Assembly: GCA_034679345.1 (NCBI GenBank)
Contig: JAXDAY010000037.1
Span: 56,983-120,982 of the forward strand
Direction: 5' to 3'
Origin: JAXDAY01 sp034679345
Lineage (GTDB): Bacteria > Eisenbacteria > RBG-16-71-46 > CAIMUX01 > VGJL01
Length of the DNA stretch: 64,000 nucleotides
Both the position numbers and the translations under genes were made by a program. The notes below the pieces were generated by a model, which saw nothing but the letters and a program-made list of their open reading frames with translations, had not been told where the DNA came from and searched no databases. Of this stretch, positions 9,382 through 18,516 are shown piece by piece (position 1 is the first letter of the stretch; every line of letters begins with the position of its first letter).

Positions 9382-10287
9382 TCAGGCTTTGCCCCAGCCC
9401 GGCAGCGCAGCCGCCCGCTTCACCCACCTCGCCATCTGCGCCTCGTCGAGATCGTCCTCGTGGATGTCGATCCAGCGCGCGTCCTTTCCCGTGCCTCCCG
9501 GCGGAACGGGTCGCAGCGACGTGCCTCGGAAGAAGGTCACCTTGACATAGCGGGTGAAGACGTGGAATCCAAGGAACCAGCCTTGGCCCTCGATGCCATA
9601 GAACGGCGAGTTCCACCTCACGGCCTTCCGCACGTTGGGCACGTTGCGCACGATGAGCGCATCGAGACGGCGCCCAACGTCACGTTTCCATCCTGGCATG
9701 GCCGCGATGTAAGCCTGCACGGGAGCGTCGCCGTCGGCCTTCGCGATCTGAGGGTTGCCGCCCGCGAGGCGGGCTGGTTTCGCGGCCGCCGAGGGGCGCT
9801 TGCTCTTGAGGTTCAGCGCAACGGCCGCTCTGATGAGATCCGTGAGAGCTGCTTCGTCGATCTTGTCACCCTCACGGAAATCGATGGCACGCCTGACCTT
9901 CCCATCAAGGCTGGAGGTGAACAGACCTGAAGGATCCTCCAGAGATGCTCCTCTGGCGAACGTCAACTTGATGCCATTCCTGTAGGCTTCACCCGTACAG
10001 ATGATTCCATTGTGGGACCAGACGGGAGTTTCCCACTTCCACTCCTCCACGATCTCCGGGGCCGCGGCCTTGATGATCTCGCGCGCTCTCCGAAGCGTCT
10101 TCCCTCGCCAATCGCGTAGCTCCCCAATTCTTCTGTCAATCAGCCTGGATGCTGATTCCGCCATGTTCTTGGTCGCGGCGGGCGTCATCTTGGCCCGCGG
10201 CGGGCGCTTCTCCGCGCTCGCCACAACCCGCTCGCGAGTGGGCCTCTTTGCGATCTTCGTCGACCTCTTTGGCGACTGGGTGGTCAT
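9382..10287 (-). CDS. Tandem DUF1801 (YdhG/iron-chaperone-like fold) protein
   Basis: A 301-residue protein with two copies of the DUF1801 fold. The first copy (~55-145) carries EIVEEWKWETPVWSHNGIICTGEAYRNGIKLTF. The second (~185-285) carries VRKAVRWNSPFYGIEGQGWFLGFHVFTRYVKVTFFRGTSL and WIDIHEDDLDEAQMARWVKRAAALPGW. The typical family protein holds one copy of ~115-140 residues, so this is a duplication or fusion. Residues 1-45 are Lys/Arg/Thr-rich and probably disordered. I placed the start at ATG 10287, preceded by CAGGAG, instead of the 27-codon-longer frame. Function is poorly defined in the family; the fold resembles frataxin-like YdhG proteins. Confidence 0.82.
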   Translation of the reverse strand: MTTQSPKRSTKIAKRPTRERVVASAEKRPPRAKMTPAATKNMAESASRLIDRRIGELRDWRGKTLRRAREIIKAAAPEIVEEWKWETPVWSHNGIICTGEAYRNGIKLTFARGASLEDPSGLFTSSLDGKVRRAIDFREGDKIDEAALTDLIRAAVALNLKSKRPSAAAKPARLAGGNPQIAKADGDAPVQAYIAAMPGWKRDVGRRLDALIVRNVPNVRKAVRWNSPFYGIEGQGWFLGFHVFTRYVKVTFFRGTSLRPVPPGGTGKDARWIDIHEDDLDEAQMARWVKRAAALPGWGKA

Positions 10288-10755
10288 TGGGTTCACTCCT
10301 GGTCTGCGGCGACTTCGAGACTGAAAGGGCAGCCATGAACAGGCTCTTGAGCGTAACGAACGATTCAATCACAGACCGAGGAACGAGTCCAGCCAGTCAG
10401 CGAGCCCGGCGCGAAGCGCAGTCCATTGACCTGCCATGAGTTAGATGAGTTGCCCTCCGCCTGGGGTCCTCCCCCCGGCCGAGAGCGCGGGCCCAGCGCC
10501 CACGCCACCCCGGAGCCCCGGACCCGGCGTTCCATGTGCTAGAATCGCTGGACTCCCGAAGCGAGGGGATGGAGCGCACCCGCACGAGGGCTGTCGGAGC
10601 GGGATCGTCCTGGATTCGCCTACTGCATGGCCGCTCGAGCCTCGGACCTCCGTCGCCGGGAAGAGGCAACCCTACCGCCCTCGGTCGCGTACTGCAGATG
10701 GCCAGGCTCCCCGAGATCGTGCGCGGCCGGACAGGAACTTGGAGACGTATTGAAG
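10288..10755. other. Divergent intergenic region with one promoter-like element
   Basis: About 468 bases between the DUF1801 gene and the ABC export operon. Nothing codes convincingly. An extended -10 element, TGC-TAGAAT at 10537-10545, could start the export operon with a ~200-base leader; no good -35 accompanies it. The leader is GC-rich, but I could not find a defined riboswitch or attenuator. Confidence 0.4.
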
Positions 10756-12030
10756 ATGAAGCGCAAGCAGGTGTGGATCGGCGCCGCGATCGTGATCGTG
10801 GCGGGGATTGCCGCGACCGCGGCGTTTCGCGCGCGCGGCGAGAAACCTCTGGAAGTCCAAACGGCCAAGGTCGATCGCGCCAAGATCACTCAGATGGTCA
10901 GCGCCACGGGGAAGATCCAGCCCAAAACCAAGGTGGAGATCAGCGCCGACGTCAGCGCGAAGATCACGCAACTGCCGGTGGCTGAGGGGCAGTGGGTGGA
11001 GCAGGGGACCTTCCTCGTGGGCTTGGATCGCGAGCGGTACACGGCGGCGGTCGAGAGCGCGGAGGCGAGCGTCCGCTCCGCCGAGGCTTCCGCCGAGCTG
11101 GTCCAGCGGACGATGGAGCGAACCGAGAAGGAGTACAGGCGGTCCCAGCAGCTTCAGGCGAGCGGGCTGGAATCACCCGCGGACTTCGAGGTAAAGGAGG
11201 CCGCCTATCAGGTCGAGGTGGCCCGCCACAAGGCTGCCCAGGACCAGGTGGCGCAGGCCAAAGCCGCGCTGAAGCAGGCGAGGGATGATCTGTCGAAGAC
11301 CAGCATCTACGCCCCGATGGCGGGCACCGTGAGCGCGTTGAACAAGGAGCTGGGAGAGATCGCGCTCGGCTCCCAGTTCCAGAAGGACGTGATCATGGTC
11401 ATCGCCGATCTCTCGGCCATGGAAGCCCAGGTCAATGTGGACGAGAACGACATCGTCTCGATCGCCCTGGGCCAAGAGGCCACGATCGAGGTCGATGCGA
11501 TGCCCGACACGAATCTACACGGACGGGTCAGCGAGATCTCGAGCAGCGCCAACGTGGCGGCTGCCGGCACGTTGGAGCAGAAGACGGAGTTCGAGGTGAA
11601 GATCGCCATCTCCGATGCGCCGGAGACGCTCCGCCCGGGCATGACGGCAAGCGCAGAGATCATCACCAAGACCAACGACAGCGCCCTCTGCGTTCCACTC
11701 CAGAGCGTGGCGGTCCGGACGATCGATCAGCTCATGATGAAGGGAGAAAAGCGCGAGGTCGTGGAACAGCGCTTCGACTCGGACGAGGACGGGTTCGTCG
11801 AGATCGTCTTCCGGATCGAGAACGGCAAGGCGATCGCGACCCAGGTCAAGACCGGAATCCAGAGCGACGAGCAAATCGAGATCCTCGACGGGCTCACAGA
11901 AGGCAACGAGGTCGTCTCCGGCAGCTATCGGGCCATTTCCCGGGATCTGGTGAATGGGGGACCGGTCACCGTGAACAACGAACGAAGAGCCGCGGGTCGG
12001 GGAGAGCCGAATGATCAGCGGGCCTTTTGA
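10756..12030 (+). CDS. Periplasmic adaptor of MacA/HlyD family (ABC efflux)
   Basis: A 424-residue membrane-fusion protein. Residues 1-25 form an N-terminal membrane anchor (WIGAAIVIVAGIAATAAF). A biotinyl-lipoyl half-motif (TGKIQPKTKVEISADVSAKI) is followed by a long alpha-helical hairpin (~95-195, Ala/Gln/Glu-rich: AEASVRSAEASAELV ... AQAKAALKQARDDL), the second lipoyl half (TSIYAPMAGTVSALNKELGE) and a beta-barrel domain. This order is that of MacA. ATG 10756 is used; TTG 10750, two codons earlier, has slightly better spacing to GGAG (10741-10744). The 3' end overlaps the ATPase gene by 20 bases, indicating translational coupling. It should bridge the inner-membrane permeases to an outer-membrane channel, which is not encoded here. 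Confidence 0.92.
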   Translation: MKRKQVWIGAAIVIVAGIAATAAFRARGEKPLEVQTAKVDRAKITQMVSATGKIQPKTKVEISADVSAKITQLPVAEGQWVEQGTFLVGLDRERYTAAVESAEASVRSAEASAELVQRTMERTEKEYRRSQQLQASGLESPADFEVKEAAYQVEVARHKAAQDQVAQAKAALKQARDDLSKTSIYAPMAGTVSALNKELGEIALGSQFQKDVIMVIADLSAMEAQVNVDENDIVSIALGQEATIEVDAMPDTNLHGRVSEISSSANVAAAGTLEQKTEFEVKIAISDAPETLRPGMTASAEIITKTNDSALCVPLQSVAVRTIDQLMMKGEKREVVEQRFDSDEDGFVEIVFRIENGKAIATQVKTGIQSDEQIEILDGLTEGNEVVSGSYRAISRDLVNGGPVTVNNERRAAGRGEPNDQRAF

Positions 12031-12790
12031 TCCAAGCCCAGGCGCCGGGCTCCTTTCGCTCCGGGACGTGGTCAAGACCTACGTCCTCGGCGCGGAACGC
12101 GTCTTTGCCTTGGATGGAATCTCCCTCGACGTCGGCCGCAACGAGTACGTCGCGATCATGGGCCCGTCCGGCTCGGGCAAGTCGACCCTGATGAACCTGA
12201 TCGGATGTCTGGATGTGCCAACTTCGGGGAGCTACTTCCTCGAAGGGCAGTCGGTCGCCGAGATGACGCAGGCGGAGCTTGCCGAGATTCGAAACCGCCG
12301 AATCGGCTTCGTCTTTCAGACGTTCAATCTCCTTCCTCGTGCCAGCGTCCTGTCAAACGTCGAACTGCCTTTGGTCTACGCCGGGGTGGCGAAGGCGGAG
12401 CGACGCCGGCGCGCAGAGCAGGTCCTCGATGCGGTCGGTCTGGCCCCCCGCATGCGTCACCGGCCGGGTGAGCTGTCGGGAGGACAGAGGCAGCGGGTGG
12501 CCATCGCTCGAGCGCTCGTGACCCGTCCATCCCTCATCCTTGCCGATGAGCCGACGGGCAACCTCGATAGCAGGACCGGAGACGAGATCATGGTCGTGCT
12601 CGATCGTCTCCACGACGCGGGCCAGACCATCGTCCTGGTCACCCACGAACCCTACATCGCAGCCCACTCCGAGCGGCTCATTCGCTTGAGGGATGGCAGG
12701 ATCGAGTCTGATTCCGCCGTGAATCCCCGGACGCCCGGTCGCGACGCCACGTGCGCCCCGCCACAGGTGATTCAGGAAACGAGCGTGTGA
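12011..12790 (+). CDS. ABC transporter ATP-binding protein, MacB/LolD type
   Basis: A 259-residue ATPase. Walker A is GPSGSGKST, the Q-loop lies in VFQTFNLLPRASV, the signature is LSGGQRQRVAIARAL, Walker B is LILADEPTGNLDS, and the switch His is in VLVTHEPYIA. All match the MacB/LolD/FtsE branch that powers mechanotransmission complexes rather than membrane import. The ATPase is separate from its permeases, unlike E. coli MacB where they are fused. It starts inside the adaptor gene (GGGGAGAG upstream) and is followed 19 bases later by the first permease. The last ~25 residues are a non-conserved extension. Confidence 0.93.
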   Translation: MISGPFDPSPGAGLLSLRDVVKTYVLGAERVFALDGISLDVGRNEYVAIMGPSGSGKSTLMNLIGCLDVPTSGSYFLEGQSVAEMTQAELAEIRNRRIGFVFQTFNLLPRASVLSNVELPLVYAGVAKAERRRRAEQVLDAVGLAPRMRHRPGELSGGQRQRVAIARALVTRPSLILADEPTGNLDSRTGDEIMVVLDRLHDAGQTIVLVTHEPYIAAHSERLIRLRDGRIESDSAVNPRTPGRDATCAPPQVIQETSV

Positions 12791-12809
12791 GCTCGCTCAG
12801 GACCAGCCA

Positions 12810-14051
12810 ATGGTGAGACCCGCATTCGACCTCAGGACATCGTTACGGATCGCCTTCGAGGCGCTCCGAGCCAACAAGGTTCGCGGGGCCTTGACGACTC
12901 TCGGAATCATCATCGGAATCGTGGCGGTCGTGCTCACGATGACGGCGGCGAATGGCCTGCGCGACAGGTTCCGGGAGAGCTTCTCGGCGGTGGGCACCGA
13001 CGTGCTCTACGTCTCTCGCGTTCCATGGGTGACCATGGACGATTTCTTTCTCTACCGGAATCGGCCGAACATCGATCTTCGCGAGGCGCGATCTCTGGAG
13101 GAGAACCTGCGGGGGAGGGCCCTGGTCAACCCATCGATCGAGGGACGCCGGGACGTCAAGTACCGCTCGGAGATCATGGAGAGCGTGAGCATCATCGGCA
13201 CGACCGACAAGCAGACGCGGATGTCCAGCGCCCAGCCTCAGACCGGACGATTTCTGCTCCCCTCGGATTCAGCCTTCAAGAAACGAGTGTGCGTCATCGG
13301 CACCGACGTGCGGGATGGGCTGTTCGGGACCGCCGATCCGATCAACAAGTCGATCAAGATCGGCCGCGCCGAGTTCCGCATCATCGGCGTGATGGAGGAA
13401 CAGGGCGGCAGTTTCCTGGGCGGACCCAACTTCGACCGCCAGATCTTCGTTCCCATCAGCTCCTACCTGAGCGCCTTCAGCGGGGGACATGGGGAGGAGG
13501 ACGTGAACATCGCGGTCAAGGCTCCGATGCAGGAGTCGATGGCGGATCTGGAGTATGAGGTAATCGGCGAGATGCGAAAGATCCGCAATCTCCGTCCCGT
13601 GGAGTCTGATGACTTCGCCGTCAACAAGCTCGACACCCTGGTGGGGACGTTCAACAATGTCATGGGCGTCGTTCTCCTGGTGGGGTTGTTGGTTACGAGC
13701 ATCTCGCTGTTCGTTGGCGCGATCGGAGTCATGAACATCATGTTCGTCTCGGTCACTGAACGGACACGCGAGATCGGAATCCGCAAGGCCATCGGCGCTA
13801 CCCGGAGAAGCATTCTCCTCCAGTTCCTCCTCGAATCCGCATCCATCTGTCTGGCCGGAGGGGTGGTCGGGATCGTCCTGGCCTGGATTCTCACTGCGGT
13901 CATCAACGCCGTCCTGATGCCCGCGAGCATCTCAATTCCGATCTTGATCGTCGCGGTCATGGTCTCGATCACGGTCGGGGTGTTGGCGGGAGTGGCTCCA
14001 GCTTACCGAGGCGCTCGAATGGATCCGATCGAGGCGCTCCGCTATGAATGA
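12810..14051 (+). CDS. ABC transporter permease, MacB/FtsX type (first of pair)
   Basis: A 413-residue permease. A first transmembrane helix (~25-45, TTLGIIIGIVAVVLTMTAA) is followed by a ~230-residue periplasmic MacB_PCD-like domain with the conserved segment TGRFLLPSD and VCVIGTDVRDGLFG. A three-helix FtsX bundle lies at the C-terminus and includes GVMNIMFVSVTERTREIGIRKAIGA, a hallmark of this family. It ends PIEALRYE, the typical final residues. Its stop overlaps the next gene's start (ATGA, 14048-14051). Likely forms a heterodimer with the next permease to move a lipophilic substrate, peptide or lipoprotein. Confidence 0.92.
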   Translation: MVRPAFDLRTSLRIAFEALRANKVRGALTTLGIIIGIVAVVLTMTAANGLRDRFRESFSAVGTDVLYVSRVPWVTMDDFFLYRNRPNIDLREARSLEENLRGRALVNPSIEGRRDVKYRSEIMESVSIIGTTDKQTRMSSAQPQTGRFLLPSDSAFKKRVCVIGTDVRDGLFGTADPINKSIKIGRAEFRIIGVMEEQGGSFLGGPNFDRQIFVPISSYLSAFSGGHGEEDVNIAVKAPMQESMADLEYEVIGEMRKIRNLRPVESDDFAVNKLDTLVGTFNNVMGVVLLVGLLVTSISLFVGAIGVMNIMFVSVTERTREIGIRKAIGATRRSILLQFLLESASICLAGGVVGIVLAWILTAVINAVLMPASISIPILIVAVMVSITVGVLAGVAPAYRGARMDPIEALRYE

Positions 14052-15322
14052 ACCGATCGTCGACCGGGTGCGCAATGCTCTCCATTGACATCCTCGCCAT
14101 GTCCTGGGGGGCGCTGATCGCCAACAAGTTGAGATCGATTCTGACTCTCGTGGGCATCATCGCCGGGGTCGCCTCCATCATCGCCGTCATGACGGCGATC
14201 TCAGTGGTGCAGAACACCATGGAGAGGGAGATGAGCGTACTGGGCGCGCAAGTCTTCCAGGTGCAGAAATGGCCCGCCGGCGGTTTCAACTCGGACGAGG
14301 AGCGAAGGAGGGCGCGAAACCGCCCTCCGATCACATTGCAGCATGTTACTGCGATCCGGGAGCAGGTTCCGACCGTCGATCTCGTCGGAGCCGAGATCTG
14401 GGATTTCGGATATAGCGCGGAGTACAAGGGGGAGACGACCAACCCGAACCTTGCGATCGTCGGCGGCACTCCGGAGTACGCGCCGAACAACACCCACCCC
14501 GTCGGAATCGGGCGAAATCTAAACGAGATGGACATCCGCAGCGCGCGTAATGTGGCCGTCGTCGGATACGCAATCGGCGAGAGGCTCTTCCCGTTCACCG
14601 ACCCAATCGGAGAGGTGATCCGCGTCGACGGGCGCAAGTACGAGGTCATCGGCGTGTTCGATGAGAAGAAGTCCGCCTTCGGAGGCAACTTCGACAATTA
14701 CGTGCTGATTCCCGTGTCCGCCTTCGTCAAGACATACGGCATGGTGAACAGAGAAGGATTCTCCCGTTCGGTCAACATCACGGTACGAGCGAAGAGGCCG
14801 GAGTTGATCGAAGACGCCATGGAACAGACGCGTCAAGTGATGCGGCACGCGCGCAAGCTGAGGCCCAACGAGCCGGACAACTTCGACTTCTTCAGCAGCC
14901 AGAGTCTGATCACGGAATTCAACAACATGAGCCAGGGGGTCAAGATCGCGGCCTTCATCATCGGCATCATCGCTCTGATGGTCGCCGGCGTCGGAATCAT
15001 GAACATCATGCTCGTCGCGGTGACGGAACGAACGCGAGAGATCGGGATCCGAAAAGCCCTCGGGGCCAGACCGAGGAGCATTCTGACCCAGTTCCTCCTC
15101 GAAGCTGTCATCTTATGCAACATCGGCGGGGTCTTCGGCGTCCTCTTGGGATTCGGTCTGGGAAACGTCCTCACGTTTTTCACTCAGTTCCAGACCAAGG
15201 TGCCGCTCGAGTGGGCGGTGATCGGTCTTCTCTTCTGCACGGCGGTGGGGATTGCGTTCGGTCTGCTTCCGGCGATCCGAGCCGCCCGGCTGCATCCGAT
15301 CGAGGCGCTCCGATACGAGTGA
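14048..15322 (+). CDS. ABC transporter permease, MacB/FtsX type (second of pair)
   Basis: A 424-residue paralogue of the preceding permease with the same plan: N-terminal helix (LTLVGIIAGVASIIAVMTA), periplasmic MacB_PCD-like domain, then three C-terminal helices with GIMNIMLVAVTERTREIG, and the same ending PIEALRYE. The ATGA overlap gives tight coupling. An alternative ATG at 14075 would remove nine residues. Two distinct permeases with a separate ATPase and adaptor form a full heteromeric MacAB-like exporter. The operon appears to end at the hairpin at 15320-15354. Confidence 0.92.
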   Translation: MNRSSTGCAMLSIDILAMSWGALIANKLRSILTLVGIIAGVASIIAVMTAISVVQNTMEREMSVLGAQVFQVQKWPAGGFNSDEERRRARNRPPITLQHVTAIREQVPTVDLVGAEIWDFGYSAEYKGETTNPNLAIVGGTPEYAPNNTHPVGIGRNLNEMDIRSARNVAVVGYAIGERLFPFTDPIGEVIRVDGRKYEVIGVFDEKKSAFGGNFDNYVLIPVSAFVKTYGMVNREGFSRSVNITVRAKRPELIEDAMEQTRQVMRHARKLRPNEPDNFDFFSSQSLITEFNNMSQGVKIAAFIIGIIALMVAGVGIMNIMLVAVTERTREIGIRKALGARPRSILTQFLLEAVILCNIGGVFGVLLGFGLGNVLTFFTQFQTKVPLEWAVIGLLFCTAVGIAFGLLPAIRAARLHPIEALRYE

Positions 15323-15354
15323 CCCGCGGAGGATCGATGCGATCCCGCGGGTCA
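15320..15354. terminator. Terminator hairpin overlapping the stop of the export operon
   Basis: TGACCCGCGG (15320-15329) pairs perfectly with CCGCGGGTCA (15345-15354), and an inner GATC/GATC pairing extends the stem with a small bulge. The stem includes the stop codon itself and lies between convergent genes. Confidence 0.65.
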
Positions 15355-15395
15355 CGAGCATTCGATGAGCGCGGCGGAAGCGGACTTCCAGGAGC

Positions 15396-15953
15396 CTATT
15401 CCGGACGGTAGCTGATCCCCACGGTCAGACCGACGCTCGTGTCGTCCTTCTCGCCCTCGAGGACGATCCCATCGTGCAGATTGATGCTGACGGTGCCCAC
15501 GAGATCGATCGTCTCGGCTACCGGCGTTTCCACGGAGAGCCCCATGGGGAACATGAGGGCGGTGTCGTCGTCATGCGCGGTCTTCCGATGAGCGACACCG
15601 ACCCCGAGGAACGGGGCGATCCGGATCGTGTCGAGCGGTACGCGAAAATTGGCGTTCAGTGAACCGCTGTACATCGCATCCTCACCCGCTGGGGTCAGAT
15701 AGACCGACGGCCCGATGCTGAACTCCTCGGAGACGTACTTCGAGACGGTGAGCCTGAAGACGAATGGAGCGCCCTTGGCCGTTGCGGTGATGATCCCGGG
15801 CTCCCACGCGAATCCCCATCCTTCGGCCGCGGCCATGGAAGGAGCCCCCAGGAGGCCGAGGAGTAGGATGAGGATCGGAGCATGAAACGCTGCGGCGGGC
15901 CTCGCCCAACCGCGCAGACGATCCGAAGAGCCGGAATCGATCAGGTTACGCAT
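15396..15953 (-). CDS. Small exported protein, probably outer-membrane beta-barrel-like; function unknown
   Basis: A 185-residue protein. ATG 15953 is chosen because AAGGAGGAG stands just upstream; the longer frame has no support. Residues 1-45 hold an unusually long signal-like segment (AAAFHAPILILLLGLLGAPSMAAAEG). The mature part alternates short strands rich in Gly, aromatic and hydrophobic residues (APFVFRLTVSKYVSEEFSIG, IRIAPFLGVGVAHRKTAHDDD) and ends with SVGLTVGISYRPE, the look of an OmpW/OmpA-like eight-stranded barrel. No family could be named. It stands alone, convergent with the ABC operon. Confidence 0.75.
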   Translation of the reverse strand: MRNLIDSGSSDRLRGWARPAAAFHAPILILLLGLLGAPSMAAAEGWGFAWEPGIITATAKGAPFVFRLTVSKYVSEEFSIGPSVYLTPAGEDAMYSGSLNANFRVPLDTIRIAPFLGVGVAHRKTAHDDDTALMFPMGLSVETPVAETIDLVGTVSINLHDGIVLEGEKDDTSVGLTVGISYRPE

Positions 15954-16214
15954 CTGTTCTCCTCCTTGACGAGATCCCCACGATGTGCGCGCCGGACCGC
16001 CGGCCATCGACAGGCGGCCGGCGGATGCGGCGCGCGCTCCACCGCCCGCAAGGGACTATATCGGCTCGGGCAGAGCGCGAAAAGCTCTGGAATAAGGGAG
16101 CGACCGCGCGCATACGGCGCTCCTCTCCTGGGAGCGTGGCCCGAGAATCACGTGGTGGAATCAGGCCGCCCCGAAGGCCTCAGCGACCTCGCCGGACCGG
16201 TCTGACGGAGCGGA

Positions 16215-18269
16215 TCATCTCAAGCGCAGCACGCGCGAGTTGCTCGCCCTCCCGTTTCGTTCCAGGCGCTGGAGATAGATCCCGGAGGGCAAGAGGGCTC
16301 CATCCTCGCCGCGACCGTCCCAGGAGATTCGATGCTCGCCCACTCCGAGGCGACAGTCGAGCAGAGTGCGGACGAGCCGTCCCGAGGGATCGAAGACCAG
16401 TAGACGCACCGGACCGGCTTCGGTCATCGCGAAGCGGATCCTCGTCGATCGATCGAAGGGGTTCGGGTCGCACCGGAGTGCCGGGGCCGATGCGTCGGCG
16501 ATGTCACCCTCGACCGCCGAGATGTCCAGGACCTCCTTGATCAGCCAATCATCCGGATCGAGGACCAGATGGTTCGGCGGCGCGGAGACGTGCAGGACGA
16601 ACGACTGCGTCTGCAGAGAGTCCCAGACGACGAAGTTCTCGGGCCCCTCCTCGGTATAGATGCGCACATCGATCGGCATCTTGAAGTCCGGTCCGATCGA
16701 TTGCGTCTGCTCGATGTCGAGCGAGACGTCGTAACCGCCTCCCGCCGGCGCCGAGCTCCAGAGTATGCGGTAACGGGGATAGCCCGGGGAGTAGATCCAC
16801 TCCTGGAAGAACCAGTCGAGGTCCATCCCGGAGGCGGCTTCGAAGGCGTCGCGCAGGTCCTCGGTGACGTTGTTGCCATACCTCAGGTCGGGATCGTTCG
16901 TATATCCGTAGCATCCGGAGAAGAACGCGGCGTCGCCGATCACGTGCCGCAGCATATGGAGAACCCACGCGCCCTTGTAGTAGATCGCCCCGTCGAGCGG
17001 CGGGTTGATGTTGTAGAGCTGACGCGGGGCATAGGAGAGGATATTCATGCTCTCCATGTATCCATGGTAGTAATCCTCGCCGTAGAGATCCTCGAAGTAG
17101 AGCGCCTCGCAGTGTGTGGCGAACCCTTCCTTGGTCCAGGCGTGGCTCCAAAGGCGCATCGTGATCATGTCGCCAACCCACATGTGCGACAGCTCGTGCG
17201 CGACGACATAGTCGTTTGCGTTGTCCCCCGTGATCCAGAAGTAGCCCATGCTGGTCGCCGTCTGGTGCTCCATCGCGCCAGGGTGCTGGAACTCCGCGAT
17301 CGCGTACTTCTCGTCCAGGAATGGATACTCGCCGAAGATGCTTGCGTAGTACTCCATCATCTGGATGTTGTGGCGCCAGTCGATCTCGGCGTCGCCGCGG
17401 TCCTCCGGATAGGCGTAGTAGTCGACGTCCATCGTGCTGATTCCATCGAGGGCGGTGTAGACCTCGCTCCAGTGCTCGAAGTTCGTGGTCGCGATGGAGA
17501 ATAGGTAGGTCGACATCGGGTAATCGTGGGTCCAGTTGTAGGTGGCCGTCCCGTCGCCGTTGTCCACGACCGAAGTGAGCACGCCGTTGGAGACGGTGGA
17601 AAGATCGTCGGGGGCGGTCACATGGATCGTGAAGGTCGCCTTGTCCTTCGGATCGTCCTTGCAGGCCCACCAAGCCGGCGCGCCGTAGGGTTCGGAATAG
17701 GAGAGCACCATGGGGATGTTCGCCCCATGGACCATCCAGCGAAACGGCATCCCGGAGAAGGAAGGGGTGCCGTGGTAGGCGATCCGCAAGGTGACCGGAT
17801 CTCCGGGTTGCAGCGCCTGCGGGAGGTTCACTCGAATGACGCCGCTCGCGTGCGAGTAGCTCGCCACCTGGCCGTCCACCTTCACCGAGTCGACCACCAT
17901 CGGCGAGAAGAGGTCGATAGGCAACACGAGAAGGTTCGCGACCTCGGCCGTGGCATCGACCGTCACGACGCCATAGATGATCCGAGACGGGATGTCGAGG
18001 TCCAGATCGACGTCGTAGTGGATGACGTCATACTCGTCGTGCACCGCCCGGATGGGCTCTTCCATCCAGGGCTCGAGGCCCGCCTCGTGCGCCCGGATGA
18101 ACGCCTCCCGCGACTCCAGCGTCGGGAACGGCGGGGGATCGTCGGGTGCGGCGGCGGCGAGTCCCGCCTGGGATGCCGTGAGGACCGCGATCGTCACGAA
18201 CGCCAGCAGGCACGGGTGGGCAAGCCCTTGGATCGATCTGGTGGCGGGCTGAGCGAGGTCTCGGCGCAT
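16215..18269 (-). CDS. Secreted M1-family zinc aminopeptidase with FlgD-like C-terminal module
   Basis: A 684-residue protein. Residues 1-41 form a signal peptide (LAFVTIAVLTASQAGLAAAA). The gluzincin site is complete: HELSH at 358-362 with the third ligand Glu ~19 residues on in WTKEGFATH. The exopeptidase motif GAMEN is present as GAMEH (PGAMEHQTATSMG), one position different. A C-terminal FlgD-Ig-like module follows the catalytic domain: PNPFDRSTRIRFAMTEAG, VRLLVFDPSGRLVRTLL, ISWDGRGEDG, SGIYLQRL. AAAGGAGCG precedes the ATG. Probably trims peptides outside the cell. A second M1 enzyme lies at 45981, and the two are clearly diverged. Confidence 0.92.
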   Translation of the reverse strand: MRRDLAQPATRSIQGLAHPCLLAFVTIAVLTASQAGLAAAAPDDPPPFPTLESREAFIRAHEAGLEPWMEEPIRAVHDEYDVIHYDVDLDLDIPSRIIYGVVTVDATAEVANLLVLPIDLFSPMVVDSVKVDGQVASYSHASGVIRVNLPQALQPGDPVTLRIAYHGTPSFSGMPFRWMVHGANIPMVLSYSEPYGAPAWWACKDDPKDKATFTIHVTAPDDLSTVSNGVLTSVVDNGDGTATYNWTHDYPMSTYLFSIATTNFEHWSEVYTALDGISTMDVDYYAYPEDRGDAEIDWRHNIQMMEYYASIFGEYPFLDEKYAIAEFQHPGAMEHQTATSMGYFWITGDNANDYVVAHELSHMWVGDMITMRLWSHAWTKEGFATHCEALYFEDLYGEDYYHGYMESMNILSYAPRQLYNINPPLDGAIYYKGAWVLHMLRHVIGDAAFFSGCYGYTNDPDLRYGNNVTEDLRDAFEAASGMDLDWFFQEWIYSPGYPRYRILWSSAPAGGGYDVSLDIEQTQSIGPDFKMPIDVRIYTEEGPENFVVWDSLQTQSFVLHVSAPPNHLVLDPDDWLIKEVLDISAVEGDIADASAPALRCDPNPFDRSTRIRFAMTEAGPVRLLVFDPSGRLVRTLLDCRLGVGEHRISWDGRGEDGALLPSGIYLQRLERNGRASNSRVLRLR

Positions 18270-18325
18270 GAGGGACGCTCCTTTCGGAAGCCGGGAAGCT
18301 GCGTCGTCTGAATCCGGGCGACATG

Positions 18326-18354
18326 AGTATAGCAGTCAACACGAATCCTGGCAA
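18326..18354 (-). promoter_or_regulatory. Candidate sigma-70-type promoter for the M1 peptidase
   Basis: Read on the minus strand, TTGCCA and TATACT are separated by exactly 17 bases (5/6 matches each). Predicted transcription starts near 18319, ~50 bases before ATG 18269. Confidence 0.6.
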
Positions 18355-18516
18355 ACGGTTAGCAATAGTGACCGCCACTTCGCCGCTTCCGTCTCTGTGG
18401 CAATTGCCGCTTGTCTGGCTGTGACGCGAAGCCGGAGTCCGCGTCCAACTCGATGGGTTATTGCACGCGCACTTCAGGAGACTGCCAACCTGCGGATCCG
18501 AAGGGAGGACCGTCCA

